Position numbers and translations under genes: made by a program. A stretch of DNA of 64,000 nt from NCBI RefSeq assembly GCF_001746295.1, contig NZ_MJAH01000024.1, forward strand, positions 46,152 to 110,151, in the 5' to 3' direction. The notes under the pieces are model-generated. The model worked only from the letters and a program-made list of their open reading frames with translations, made no database searches and was not told where the DNA came from. This DNA comes from Streptomyces sp. LUP47B. GTDB lineage: Bacteria > Actinomycetota > Actinomycetes > Streptomycetales > Streptomycetaceae. Positions 1-8,475 of the stretch are shown piece by piece (position 1 is the first letter of the stretch; each line of letters begins with the position of its first letter).

Positions 1-1
1 C

Positions 2-919
2 GCCGCGCCGGTCGCCGGGACCACCCCGCCCGCGCCCGCCGCGCCGACGAGCCCGCAGACGTTCACTCCTCCGGGGCAGACCTTCACGCCGCCCGGAACG
101 CCTCCGGCGGGTCAGTACGCGCCCCCCGGCGCACCCGCGGGCCAGTTCACGCCGCCGGGCGCCGTCGCCGGCCAGTTCGCGCCTCCCGGTGCGCCCGGAG
201 CCTTCCCCGGCCAGGCGAAGCCCTTCGGTGGCGGCACCCAGCTCGCCCCTGTGCCGCCCGAGGCCAACGTCCGGGTCGTCCTGACGAAGTACGCGGAAGC
301 CCCCGTCGGCGACCGCTGGACCGAGCAGAACACGAACCTGGTGCGGGCCACCCTCACCAAGGACGCCCCCATCCTCGCCAAGCAGGGCAGCATGGTCGCC
401 TACCAGGGCGACATCGACTTCGCCCACAAGGGCTCGGGCCTGCTCGGCAAGCTCACCGGGGCGCTCACCGGCCAGGGCATGTCCCTGATGCGCTGTACGG
501 GCAACGGCGAGGTGTTCCTCGCCGACGAGGCCAGCCGTGTCTTCGTCATCCGCCTCCAGGGCGAGCAGATCTACACCAGCGCCCAGGGCGTGCTCGCCTT
601 CGACGAGTCTCTGGAGACCGAGGTCCGCCGCATCGAGGGCGCGGGACTGCCCGGCGGGGGCTTCTTCAGCATGCTCTTCTCCGGGACGGGAGCGGTTGTC
701 GTCAAGACACGCGGCGTGCCCGTCGTCCTCCCCGTCGGCGCGGCCACCTATGTCGACGGCAACGCCGTCATCGCCTGGTCCGCCGGTGCGCAGGCGGTCA
801 CCACGACCTCGCTCAGGCTGCGCCGCTCCGGGTACGCCCGGCAGACCACCGAGGCCGTGAACCTCCAGTTCCGCGGCGCCCCCGGCAACTTCGTCGTCGT
901 ACAGCCCTTCGAGGTGTGA
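2..919 (+). CDS. AIM24 family protein with Pro/Gly-rich N-terminal part (5' partial)
   Basis: The frame is open from the first bases, so the true start lies outside the window. About 80 visible N-terminal residues are low complexity, with repeated A-G-Q-[FY]-x-P-P-G units. They lead into a C-terminal AIM24-type domain of roughly 215 residues, rich in beta strands, with Gly/Val segments such as KQGSMVAYQG, TGNGEVFLAD and GNFVVVQPFEV. AIM24 is named after a yeast mitochondrial protein; its bacterial role is unknown. The next two genes are paralogues in the same direction with 4-nt and 19-nt gaps, so this is probably one operon. Streptomyces versions can carry a TerD-like domain at the missing N-terminus, which cannot be checked here. 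The family call is firm; function is not assigned. Confidence 0.8.
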   Translation, partial: AAPVAGTTPPAPAAPTSPQTFTPPGQTFTPPGTPPAGQYAPPGAPAGQFTPPGAVAGQFAPPGAPGAFPGQAKPFGGGTQLAPVPPEANVRVVLTKYAEAPVGDRWTEQNTNLVRATLTKDAPILAKQGSMVAYQGDIDFAHKGSGLLGKLTGALTGQGMSLMRCTGNGEVFLADEASRVFVIRLQGEQIYTSAQGVLAFDESLETEVRRIEGAGLPGGGFFSMLFSGTGAVVVKTRGVPVVLPVGAATYVDGNAVIAWSAGAQAVTTTSLRLRRSGYARQTTEAVNLQFRGAPGNFVVVQPFEV

Positions 920-923
920 GGCC

Positions 924-1601
924 ATGGACTCCCAGACTCTGAGTGCGCACCGCGCCGCCGCGACCGGCGTCCGCATGAGTGTGCACAGTTCCAAGACGCT
1001 CAAGGTCACCATGGTCACCGGGCAGGACCTGATCGCCAAGGCCGGCTCGATGATCGCGTACGACGGCTATGTGCAGTTCGACGGGGCGCCCGCGAGCCTG
1101 CGCCGCTCGGCGGAGGAGATGGTCAGCGGCGAGGGCGGCAAGCTGATGCTGGCCCGTGGCGACGGCGACCTGTATCTCGCGGACTACGGCGGCGACATCC
1201 TCGTCCTGCACCTCAACGGCGAGGCTCTGTCGGTCAACGGCGCCACGCTGCTGGCCTGCGACGCCTCGCTGGAACTGGCCATCGAGCCGGTCAAGGGACT
1301 CGCCAAGCTGTCCGGCTCCGGCCTGACCAACCTCGTGATCAAGGGCACCGGCTGGGTCGCCCTGGTCAGCCGGGGCATCCCGATGGCCCTGGACTGCGCC
1401 GAACGCGAGACCTACGTCGACCCGGACGCCCTCGTCGCCTGGACGACCGGCCTGGAGATGAAGGCCCGCCGCACCATCAAGGCGAGCGCCCTCATCGGCC
1501 GCGGCAGCGGCGAGGCCTTCCAGATCGGCTTCAAGGGACAGGGCTTCGTCGTCGTCCAGCCGAGCGAGGACACCGGCGACCGATTCAAGATCCGGGGCTG
1601 A
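924..1601 (+). CDS. AIM24 family protein, second of three tandem copies
   Basis: This is a 225-residue protein made almost entirely of the AIM24 beta-rich fold. It has the same landmarks as its neighbours: KAGSMIAYDGYVQF near the start, RGDGDLYLADYGG in the middle, a YVDPDALVAWT segment and a GQGFVVVQPSE tail. No signal peptide or membrane helix is visible, so it is probably cytoplasmic. The ATG follows the upstream stop by 4 nt, with a GAGGTG ribosome-binding site overlapping the end of the previous gene, which indicates translational coupling. The third copy starts 19 nt downstream. Function is unknown; oligomeric scaffolding would be a guess. Confidence 0.85.
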   Translation: MDSQTLSAHRAAATGVRMSVHSSKTLKVTMVTGQDLIAKAGSMIAYDGYVQFDGAPASLRRSAEEMVSGEGGKLMLARGDGDLYLADYGGDILVLHLNGEALSVNGATLLACDASLELAIEPVKGLAKLSGSGLTNLVIKGTGWVALVSRGIPMALDCAERETYVDPDALVAWTTGLEMKARRTIKASALIGRGSGEAFQIGFKGQGFVVVQPSEDTGDRFKIRG

Positions 1602-1620
1602 GGGGAGCACCAGGCACATC

Positions 1621-2358
1621 ATGCACAGCACACTCTTCGCACACGTCCCGGTCGAGTCGACCGGGCGCTACACCCTGCAGAACCCGCAGCTCCTGAAGAC
1701 GGACGTCACTCAGGGCAGCAGCCCGATACTCGCCCGGCAGGGCGCCATGGTGGCCTTCGAGGGGCAGGTCGAGTTCGACAGCCAGTACCGCAACCGCAGC
1801 TGGCGCAACGTCGAGCGGATGACCGGCGAGCGCCTCGAACTCATGCGCTGCAAGGGCAACGGCGTCGTCTACCTGGCCAACCTCGCCCAGCACCTGCACA
1901 TCATGGAGGTCGGCAGCGGCATCACGGTCGACAGCTCGTATGTGCTCGCCTTCGACGGCTCCCTCGGTGTCGGCATCGTCGCGGTGGACAGCGCCGTCGA
2001 GGTGGCCGCTGCGGGCGCCTACAACCTGGAGCTGTCCGGCTCCGGCCAGGTCGTCCTCATGACCTCCGGCGAGCCGCTGGTGCTGGAGGTGGGACCGGAC
2101 AAGAACGTCTGTGTCGACTCCGACGCCGTCATCGCCTGGTCCACATCCCTGCGCACCCAGCTCCAGGCGCCCACCTCCACCTCCGGAGTGTGGCGCCGCC
2201 GGGGGACCACCGGCGAAGGCTGGGAGATGCACTTCGGCGGCACGGGCCATGTCCTGGTCCAGCCCAGCGAACTGCTGCCGCCGCAGGGCATGCGCAACGG
2301 CGGGGTGATCGGTCAGTTCGGCATGCGCGGCAACTCCCTGGGGGGCAGCAACAGCTAG
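1621..2358 (+). CDS. AIM24 family protein, third of three tandem copies
   Basis: The 245-residue protein repeats the AIM24 pattern (RQGAMVAFEGQVEF, CKGNGVVYLANL, CVDSDAVIAWS, GTGHVLVQPSELLP). It has a short extra C-terminal tail rich in Gly, Met and Asn after the VQPSE motif, which the first two copies lack. A GGGGAG sequence about 14 nt before the ATG is the only candidate ribosome-binding site, so coupling to the upstream gene is likely. A 12-bp perfect hairpin follows the stop and closes the operon. The paralogues have diverged well beyond recent duplication. Confidence 0.85.
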   Translation: MHSTLFAHVPVESTGRYTLQNPQLLKTDVTQGSSPILARQGAMVAFEGQVEFDSQYRNRSWRNVERMTGERLELMRCKGNGVVYLANLAQHLHIMEVGSGITVDSSYVLAFDGSLGVGIVAVDSAVEVAAAGAYNLELSGSGQVVLMTSGEPLVLEVGPDKNVCVDSDAVIAWSTSLRTQLQAPTSTSGVWRRRGTTGEGWEMHFGGTGHVLVQPSELLPPQGMRNGGVIGQFGMRGNSLGGSNS

Positions 2359-2364
2359 CCATGC

Positions 2365-2399
2365 GTAAGGGGCGCCTGTCATTGCCGGGCGCCCCTTAC
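2365..2399. terminator. bidirectional terminator between convergent genes
   Basis: A perfect 12-bp stem (GTAAGGGGCGCC and its complement) encloses an 11-nt loop. It sits between the stop of the third AIM24 gene and the stop of the convergent NUDIX gene, so it probably ends transcription from both sides. Confidence 0.75.
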
Positions 2400-2407
2400 C
2401 CGTGCGC

Positions 2408-2929
2408 TCACAGCCTCGCGCGGGTCGCTTCCAGAAGTCGTACGACGGACTCGTCGGCCACATCCGCCACCTCGTCGTAGGCGAACCACCGCACGTCGAG
2501 CGATTCGTCGCTGACCGTCTCCACGGCCCCAGGCGGAGCGAGCGCCGCGTACTGGACGTCGAAGTGGCAGTGGCACGGCGGCGGAATCGGATGCCGGTCC
2601 AGGCGCACCGGACCGCCCGGCAGCAGGGTCAGGCCGGGGATGCCGGACTCCTCCGTCGCCTCGCGCTGGGCCGCCGCCTCCAGGGAGGCGTCGGCCGGTT
2701 CGCAGTGGCCGCCCATCTGCAGCCACATGCCCAGCTTCTTGTGGAGGGTCAGCAGGGCCCGTTCGCGCTCCGGGTCGACGACCAGGGCACTCGCCGTGAT
2801 GTGGCCCTCCTGGCAGGCCTTCCACATGCCGTCCGGGTGAGCCGCCAGATGGTCCAGGTAGGCCTGGCGAAGATCCGCCTGGTCCTCGTATCCCTTGAGG
2901 ACCAGGACGGCGTCGTCATAGAGGCTCAC
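2408..2929 (-). CDS. NUDIX hydrolase
   Basis: The 173-residue protein carries a NUDIX box in its middle: GGHCEP followed by REATEESGI, matching the REUxEExGU core. There is one extra residue between the first Gly/acidic part and the REU part compared with the textbook spacing. NUDIX enzymes cleave nucleoside diphosphates linked to another group; the substrate here is not evident. The GTG start overlaps the stop of the upstream metalloprotease gene (GTGA), so the two are translationally coupled. A Cys/His stretch (PPPCHCHF) after the box is a conspicuous local feature and may bind metal. Confidence 0.85.
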   Translation of the reverse strand: MSLYDDAVLVLKGYEDQADLRQAYLDHLAAHPDGMWKACQEGHITASALVVDPERERALLTLHKKLGMWLQMGGHCEPADASLEAAAQREATEESGIPGLTLLPGGPVRLDRHPIPPPCHCHFDVQYAALAPPGAVETVSDESLDVRWFAYDEVADVADESVVRLLEATRARL

Positions 2930-4356
2930 TCTTCGCTGCCGCCCTCGGCGGAGTCGTCCTTCTTCTTGAGGTCGGGCTTCTCCGCGGCCTCGCCGAGCAT
3001 CTTGTCCAGCTCGGAGAAGTCCAGCTGCTCGCGGTGCACGAAGCCATCCGGGTCGTCCAGGTCGGACGCGGTCGGCAGCATGTCCGGGTGGGACCACAGG
3101 CCGTCACGGCCGTCGACACCGCGCGCGTCGGTGAGCGAGGCCCACAGACGCGAGGCGTCCCGCAGCCGGCGCGGACGCAGCTCCAGCCCGATCAGCGTGG
3201 CGAACGTCTGCTCGGCCGGACCGCCCGAGGCGCGGCGGCGGCGCAGGGTCTCGCGCAGCGCGTCGGCGGACGACAGGCGCGGCTTGGCGGCCGCGTGGAC
3301 CACCGCGTCCACCCAGCCCTCCACGAGCGCCAGCGCGGTCTCCAGACGGGCCAGGGCCGCCTTCTGCTCCGGCGTGTCCTCCGGCTGGAACATCCCCTGC
3401 TGGAGGGCGTCCTGCAACTGCTCGGGGTTCTGCGGGTCGAACTGGCCGACCACGTCCTCCAGCTTGGCGGTGTCGACCTTGATCCCGCGCGCGTAGCCGT
3501 CGACCGCGCCGTACAGGTGCGAGCGCAGCCACGGCACGTGCGCGAAGAGACGCTGGTGGGCGGCCTCGCGCAGGGCGAGATACAGCCGCACCTCGTCCTT
3601 GGGCACCCCGAGGTCCTTGCCGAAGGCCTCGATGTTCGCCGGCAGCAGCGCGGCCTTGCCGGCCGGGCCGAGCGGCAGACCGATGTCGGTGGAGCCGACG
3701 ACCTCGCCCGCGAGCACGCCGACGGCCTGTCCGATCTGGGTGCCGAACATGGCACCGCCCATCGAGCGCATCATGCCGATCAGCGGGCCCGCCATGGCCT
3801 GCATCTCCTCCGGCAGGACATCGCCCATGGCGTTGCCCACGCGCTCGGCGACCGGGTCGACGAGCTCCTTCCACGCGGGCAGGGTCGCCTCGACCCACTC
3901 CGCGCGGGACCACGCCACCGCGGAACCCGCGCCGGACGGCAGCGACGTCGCGTCGTCGAGCCACAGGTCCGCCAGGCGCACGGCCTCCTGGACCGCGGTG
4001 CGCTCGGCGGGGCCGATGCTCGCGTCCTTGGTGCCGTCCGCGGTGCCCTGGGACACCGTCTGGCGGGCGATCTGTTTGGCCATGTCCCAGTTCACGGGAC
4101 CGCCCTCGTACGAGAGCATCTGGCCCAGCTGCTGGAAGGCGGCGCCCAGGTCGGTGGGGTTCAGCGAACCGAACATGGCTGCGAGCGGATTGTCCGCACC
4201 GGGGCCGCCAAAGCCTCCGGCTCCGGGCAGACCGCCGAAACCGAACGGGTTGGCCGGTCCCTGACCACCACCGCTCTCCTGGTCCTTCTTCTTGCCCTCG
4301 TCGCCGTCGTCCGGCTCCTCCGGCGGAAGGCCGAATCCGAATGGGGTGTCACTCAC
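2926..4356 (-). CDS. zinc-dependent metalloprotease, DUF2342 family
   Basis: The protein is 476 residues long. The N-terminal 80 residues are Gly/Pro/Phe-rich and acidic, and the rest matches the DUF2342 family of actinobacterial putative zinc hydrolases. Landmarks are the Gly/Met-rich AMAGPLIGMMRSMGG segment and the helix REAAHQRLFAHVPWL. The C-terminal third is acidic and Lys-rich. The GTG start at 4356 was chosen because a GAGGAA ribosome-binding site lies 8 nt upstream; a longer frame upstream lacks one. No signal peptide is seen. The downstream NUDIX gene overlaps its stop. The protease label comes from the family; no classical HExxH motif is visible, so activity is uncertain. Confidence 0.75.
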   Translation of the reverse strand: MSDTPFGFGLPPEEPDDGDEGKKKDQESGGGQGPANPFGFGGLPGAGGFGGPGADNPLAAMFGSLNPTDLGAAFQQLGQMLSYEGGPVNWDMAKQIARQTVSQGTADGTKDASIGPAERTAVQEAVRLADLWLDDATSLPSGAGSAVAWSRAEWVEATLPAWKELVDPVAERVGNAMGDVLPEEMQAMAGPLIGMMRSMGGAMFGTQIGQAVGVLAGEVVGSTDIGLPLGPAGKAALLPANIEAFGKDLGVPKDEVRLYLALREAAHQRLFAHVPWLRSHLYGAVDGYARGIKVDTAKLEDVVGQFDPQNPEQLQDALQQGMFQPEDTPEQKAALARLETALALVEGWVDAVVHAAAKPRLSSADALRETLRRRRASGGPAEQTFATLIGLELRPRRLRDASRLWASLTDARGVDGRDGLWSHPDMLPTASDLDDPDGFVHREQLDFSELDKMLGEAAEKPDLKKKDDSAEGGSEE

Positions 4357-4550
4357 GGGATTCCTCGGCTGGTAAGGCCACCGGTTTGACCCCCGGCGGC
4401 GCGGCTGCCCGATAACACCACCCAGCGTAGACACCGACGGCCGTTCGGGCCTCGGTGCTCCGCCGACTCTCCGCCTGCGGCAGGATGGATGCCACCTGGT
4501 ACGTACGCGTCACTCGCGTTCCTACTGAAGACAACCGCTGGAGACGCCCG

Positions 4551-5666
4551 GTGAGTTCCCCTGATCCGCAGGTTCGCGCAGCGCGAAACCAGTCAACCAA
4601 CCCCGCCGCGCGCCGGCCAGTCGTCGCGGTCACCGGCGCCGCGTCCGGCATCGGAGCGCTGCTCACCGAGCGGCTGGCCGCCTCGGAGGAGATCAAGCAG
4701 GTCATCGCGCTGGACGAGCGGCGTGGTGAGTGCGCCTCGGCGCAGTGGCACATCCTGGATGTGCGGGATCCGGCCATCGCGGAGAAACTGCGCGGGGCCG
4801 ACGTCGTGGTGCATCTGGCGCTCGACCTCGATCTGGAGACGGACCCGGCCGCGCGTACGGCGTACAACGTCCGGGGGACGCAGACCGTGCTGACGGCCGC
4901 GGCGGCCGCCGGCGTCCACCGGGTCGTGCTGTGCACCTCCGCCATGGTCTACGGAGCGCTTCCGGACAACGAACTGCCCCTCTCGGAGGACGCCGAGCTG
5001 CGGGCCACCGCGGAGGCGACCGGGGTCGGGGACCTGCTGGAGATCGAGCGGCTCGCACGCCGGGCCCCTCGGGCGCATCCCGGGCTCAATGTCACCGTCG
5101 TGCGGCCCGCCGTGCTGGTGGGCGGAGGGACCGACACCGCGCTGACCCGGTACTTCGAGTCCCCGCGGCTGCTGGTCGTGGCCGGGTCCCGGCCTGCCTG
5201 GCAGTTCTGCCACGTCGAGGATCTGTGCAGCGCTCTGGAGCACGCCGTCCTGGAGAAGGTCGACGGGGAGCTGGCCGTCGGGTGTGACGGGTGGCTGGAG
5301 CAGGAGGAGATCGAGGAGCTCAGCGGGATCCGTCGGATGGAGTTGCCGTCGGCGGTCGCCCTGGGGGCGGCGGCCAGGCTCCACCGGATCGGGCTGACGC
5401 CGTCTCCGGCGGGCGATCTCGCGTACACGATGTACCCCTGGGTGGTGAGCGGGAGCCGGCTGCACGACGCCGGGTGGCGGCCGCAGTGGACCAACGAGGA
5501 GGTGCTCGCGGAGCTGCTGGAGGAGGTCGCCGGGCGTCACACGGTCGCCGGACGGCGGCTGGGACGCAAGGACGCGACGGCCGCGGGGGCCGCGGGGGCG
5601 ACGGTGGCGCTGCTGGGTGCGGCGGCCGTGGTGCGGCGGGCCCGGAAGGCACGGCGGCGGATCTGA
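4551..5666 (+). CDS. NAD-dependent epimerase/dehydratase-like (extended SDR) protein
   Basis: The 371-residue protein has an N-terminal Rossmann fingerprint (VTGAASGIG) after about 25 variable residues. An extended-SDR core follows (DVVVHLALDLD, CTSAMVYGALP, VVRPAVLVGG). The usual catalytic YxxxK is not where expected: the aligned stretch reads DLLEIERLARR. The protein may therefore bind a dinucleotide without typical dehydrogenase chemistry. The C-terminus is a hydrophobic Ala/Gly helix followed by a basic RRARKARRR tail, which suggests a membrane anchor. The GTG start has a GGAG site 8 nt upstream. It is divergent from the metalloprotease gene. Confidence 0.75.
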   Translation: MSSPDPQVRAARNQSTNPAARRPVVAVTGAASGIGALLTERLAASEEIKQVIALDERRGECASAQWHILDVRDPAIAEKLRGADVVVHLALDLDLETDPAARTAYNVRGTQTVLTAAAAAGVHRVVLCTSAMVYGALPDNELPLSEDAELRATAEATGVGDLLEIERLARRAPRAHPGLNVTVVRPAVLVGGGTDTALTRYFESPRLLVVAGSRPAWQFCHVEDLCSALEHAVLEKVDGELAVGCDGWLEQEEIEELSGIRRMELPSAVALGAAARLHRIGLTPSPAGDLAYTMYPWVVSGSRLHDAGWRPQWTNEEVLAELLEEVAGRHTVAGRRLGRKDATAAGAAGATVALLGAAAVVRRARKARRRI

Positions 5667-5781
5667 GGGTGCCGGGGCCCCTGAGGGCTGAATTGCCTGT
5701 AGGTCGCTCCAAGCTTCCACGCACGCGTGCCGGACGATCACGCTATTCCCCGTTGTCTCCGGCGTGCGGCACGATGGAGGC

Positions 5782-6243
<462 letters not shown>

Positions 6244-6367
6244 ACCCTTCCTTCACCCCTCCGGTTGCGTAACCGCACCCCTGGCGTGAGCGTTGTCCGT
6301 GCGGATGGTTAATCTGCTGATCAGTCAGTTTTTTCGCGGTCGCTCAGCGTGGGGTCGGGAGGTCGGC

Positions 6368-6556
6368 ATGGGGGCGCTCATCTGGTTGTTGATTCCGTTC
6401 GTGGCCGCGGTCGCCGCCGGGTTGTGGGGCAGCTGGGCCAACCGGACCCGGCGGATGCGCGGCGACGGCCCCGAGCTCGACGGCTACGCCCGTTTCCGCG
6501 CCGCGATGGAGAAGTCGCACTCCGGCCCTGACGACCGGGTGACGACGGCGCCCTGA
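6368..6556 (+). CDS. small single-pass membrane protein
   Basis: This is a 62-residue protein with one N-terminal transmembrane helix (IWLLIPFVAAVAAGLWG) followed by a basic stretch and a polar tail. A GGGAGG ribosome-binding site lies 7 nt before the ATG, which supports this start over an upstream in-frame ATG. It lies between moaE and the PDZ-Lon gene, all in the same direction, with a 36-nt gap to the latter. Function is unknown. Confidence 0.65.
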   Translation: MGALIWLLIPFVAAVAAGLWGSWANRTRRMRGDGPELDGYARFRAAMEKSHSGPDDRVTTAP

Positions 6557-6580
6557 CGATGGTCCGACAGGAGTGTCCCG

Positions 6581-6586
6581 TACTGT
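6581..6586 (+). promoter_or_regulatory. -10 box of a probable leaderless transcript
   Basis: TACTGT lies 6 nt before the ATG of the PDZ-Lon gene, and no Shine-Dalgarno sequence is present. The spacing would place the transcription start at the start codon. Confidence 0.45.
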
Positions 6587-6592
6587 CGTGCC

Positions 6593-7690
6593 ATGCCACG
6601 CCGCACCGCGACGATGCTCGCCTCCACCCTGATGCTGATCGCGCTCCTGTGCGCGGGAGTCTTCATCAAAGTGCCCTACGCCGAGATGTCACCCGGCCCC
6701 ACGGTGAACACCCTCGGGGACCACGGCGGCGAGCCGGTGCTGCAGATCTCCGGGCGCAAGACGTATCCGACGAGCGGTCACCTGAACATGACCACCGTCC
6801 GGGTCACCAGCGCCGACTACAAGATGAACCTCGTCGAGGCCGTGTACGGCTGGCTCGCGCACGACAACAAGGTCGTACCGCACGACACCCTCTATCCGGA
6901 CGGCAAGACCGAGGAGCAGTCCACCCAGGAGAACGCCGAGGAGTTCAGCCAGTCCCAGGAGAGCGCCAAGGTCGCCGCCCTGAAGGAACTGGACGTCCCG
7001 GTGCAGGCCTGGGTGATCGTCTCCACCGTCGTGAAGGACTCCCCGGCCGAGGGCAGGCTGCACGCCGGTGACGTGATCAAGGCCGTCGACGGTACGACGG
7101 TGAAGGCGCCGGGCGACGTCGCCAAGCTGGTGACCAAGCACAAGCCCGGCGAGGACGTCGTGTTCACGGTCGTGCCCGCGAAGGAGCAGGCCGCCGCGGA
7201 GAAGGCGAACCGGACGGCGACGAAGACCGAGAAGATCACGATCACGACCAGGACGTCCGACGACGAGGGCGAGAAGCGCGCCATCGTCGGGATCGCCGCC
7301 GGGACCGACCACACCTTCCCGTTCACCGTCGACATCAAGCTCGCCGACGTCGGCGGCCCGAGCGCCGGTCTGATGTTCGCCCTCGGCATCTACGACAAGC
7401 TCACCCCGGGCAGCCTGACTGGCGGCAAGTTCGTCGCCGGCACCGGGACGATCGACGACGACGGCAAGGTCGGCCCGATCGGCGGCATCGAGATGAAGAC
7501 GGTCGGCGCGCGCGACAAGGGCGCCCAGTACTTCCTGACGCCCGCCGACAACTGCGCGGCCGCCGCCAAGGACACCCCCGGCGGGCTCACCCTGGTCAAG
7601 GTGAACACCATCGACGACGCCCTCGGCGCGCTCAAGGACATCCGCGAGGGCAGGACGTCCGACCTGCCGAAGTGCACGACCAAGAGCTGA
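6593..7690 (+). CDS. PDZ domain-containing Lon-like (S16) serine protease, YlbL family
   Basis: The protein is 365 residues long. Its order is an N-terminal signal-anchor helix (about residues 8-26), a PDZ-like domain (about 135-195) and a C-terminal S16 Lon protease domain. The Ser-Lys dyad is visible: S257 in GGPSAG and K302 in EMKTVG. There is no ATPase module, as in YlbL-type membrane-tethered proteases that act outside the membrane. The enzyme probably processes envelope or secreted proteins; the substrate is unknown. A perfect 21-bp hairpin follows the gene. A TACTGT box 6 nt before the ATG suggests its own leaderless promoter. Confidence 0.88.
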   Translation: MPRRTATMLASTLMLIALLCAGVFIKVPYAEMSPGPTVNTLGDHGGEPVLQISGRKTYPTSGHLNMTTVRVTSADYKMNLVEAVYGWLAHDNKVVPHDTLYPDGKTEEQSTQENAEEFSQSQESAKVAALKELDVPVQAWVIVSTVVKDSPAEGRLHAGDVIKAVDGTTVKAPGDVAKLVTKHKPGEDVVFTVVPAKEQAAAEKANRTATKTEKITITTRTSDDEGEKRAIVGIAAGTDHTFPFTVDIKLADVGGPSAGLMFALGIYDKLTPGSLTGGKFVAGTGTIDDDGKVGPIGGIEMKTVGARDKGAQYFLTPADNCAAAAKDTPGGLTLVKVNTIDDALGALKDIREGRTSDLPKCTTKS

Positions 7691-7702
7691 CCGGCACGCG
7701 CG

Positions 7703-7754
7703 TGTACGGCGACGGGGGCGCCCCTCACACAGAGGGCGCCCCCGTCGCCGTACA
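7703..7754. terminator. strong bidirectional terminator (21-bp stem)
   Basis: A perfect 21-bp inverted repeat with a 10-nt loop (CTCACACAGA) lies between the convergent PDZ-Lon and PPA1309-family genes. The stem is very GC-rich, and there is no U tract, as is common in Streptomyces. Confidence 0.8.
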
Positions 7755-7780
7755 AGAAGATCCGGAAGGCCGGGTAGACC

Positions 7781-8323
7781 TCAGTCCGCGAACGTCGCCG
7801 ACAGGGCCTCCGCCAGGCCGGGAACCAGGTCACGGCCCGTGCGGACCTCCGTCGGGGAGTCCTTCTCACGCAGGCGCAGGGCCGAGTCGCGGGTGCCGTC
7901 GCGCAGCACCGCGACCGTCATACGGACCTCCTGGCGCGCCGGGTGCTCGGCGACCCACTTCGCCAGCCGGGCCTCGCTCAGCCCCTCCGGGACGGACGCC
8001 TCGGCGGACGGGGGCAGCATCAGGCGCTCCACGGTGAGCGCGCAGCCGACGACCGCGTCGGGCCAGGCGATGGTGCCGAGGAACTCGTCGAGCGGCTTGC
8101 CCGCGGGAATCTCGTCCTGCTCGATGGGGGTCAGACCCGAGGACTCCTGCGCGTCCTCCAGACCGAGCTGGCTCGCGAGAGCGGGTTCCTGAGCGCGCAG
8201 CTGTGCGGTGTCTACGAGGGCGAAGAGGCGAGCGGGCTGGTCCCAGCCGAGGCCGGAGGCGTACTCGTCGATCTCGAGTACGGCCCGGGTGAGCGGGCTC
8301 GCTGCCATGGGGGTGTTGGACAT
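7781..8323 (-). CDS. PPA1309 family protein
   Basis: The 180-residue acidic, soluble protein matches a conserved actinobacterial family of unknown function that I recall next to UPF0182 genes. Landmarks are the N-terminal VLEIDEYASGLGWDQPARLFALV, the central ERLMLPPSAEA and MTVAVLRDG, and a C-terminal DLVPGLAEALSATF. It is divergent from the UPF0182 gene. The ATG at 8323 lacks a clear ribosome-binding site, and a CAGGAT box 7 nt upstream hints at a leaderless message. Confidence 0.7.
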   Translation of the reverse strand: MSNTPMAASPLTRAVLEIDEYASGLGWDQPARLFALVDTAQLRAQEPALASQLGLEDAQESSGLTPIEQDEIPAGKPLDEFLGTIAWPDAVVGCALTVERLMLPPSAEASVPEGLSEARLAKWVAEHPARQEVRMTVAVLRDGTRDSALRLREKDSPTEVRTGRDLVPGLAEALSATFAD

Positions 8324-8475
8324 GGTCACAATCCTGCCTCGTTCGTGACCGGAATCGGGAACCGAGTAAACGGTGAGTAAGTTGCATAGGTGTGGGCCCG
8401 CGATCACGGGGGCTCTGGAGGGGCTCGCGAACACGGGGGCCTGACGGATCGACAGCGAACTTCGAGGTGCGCACC

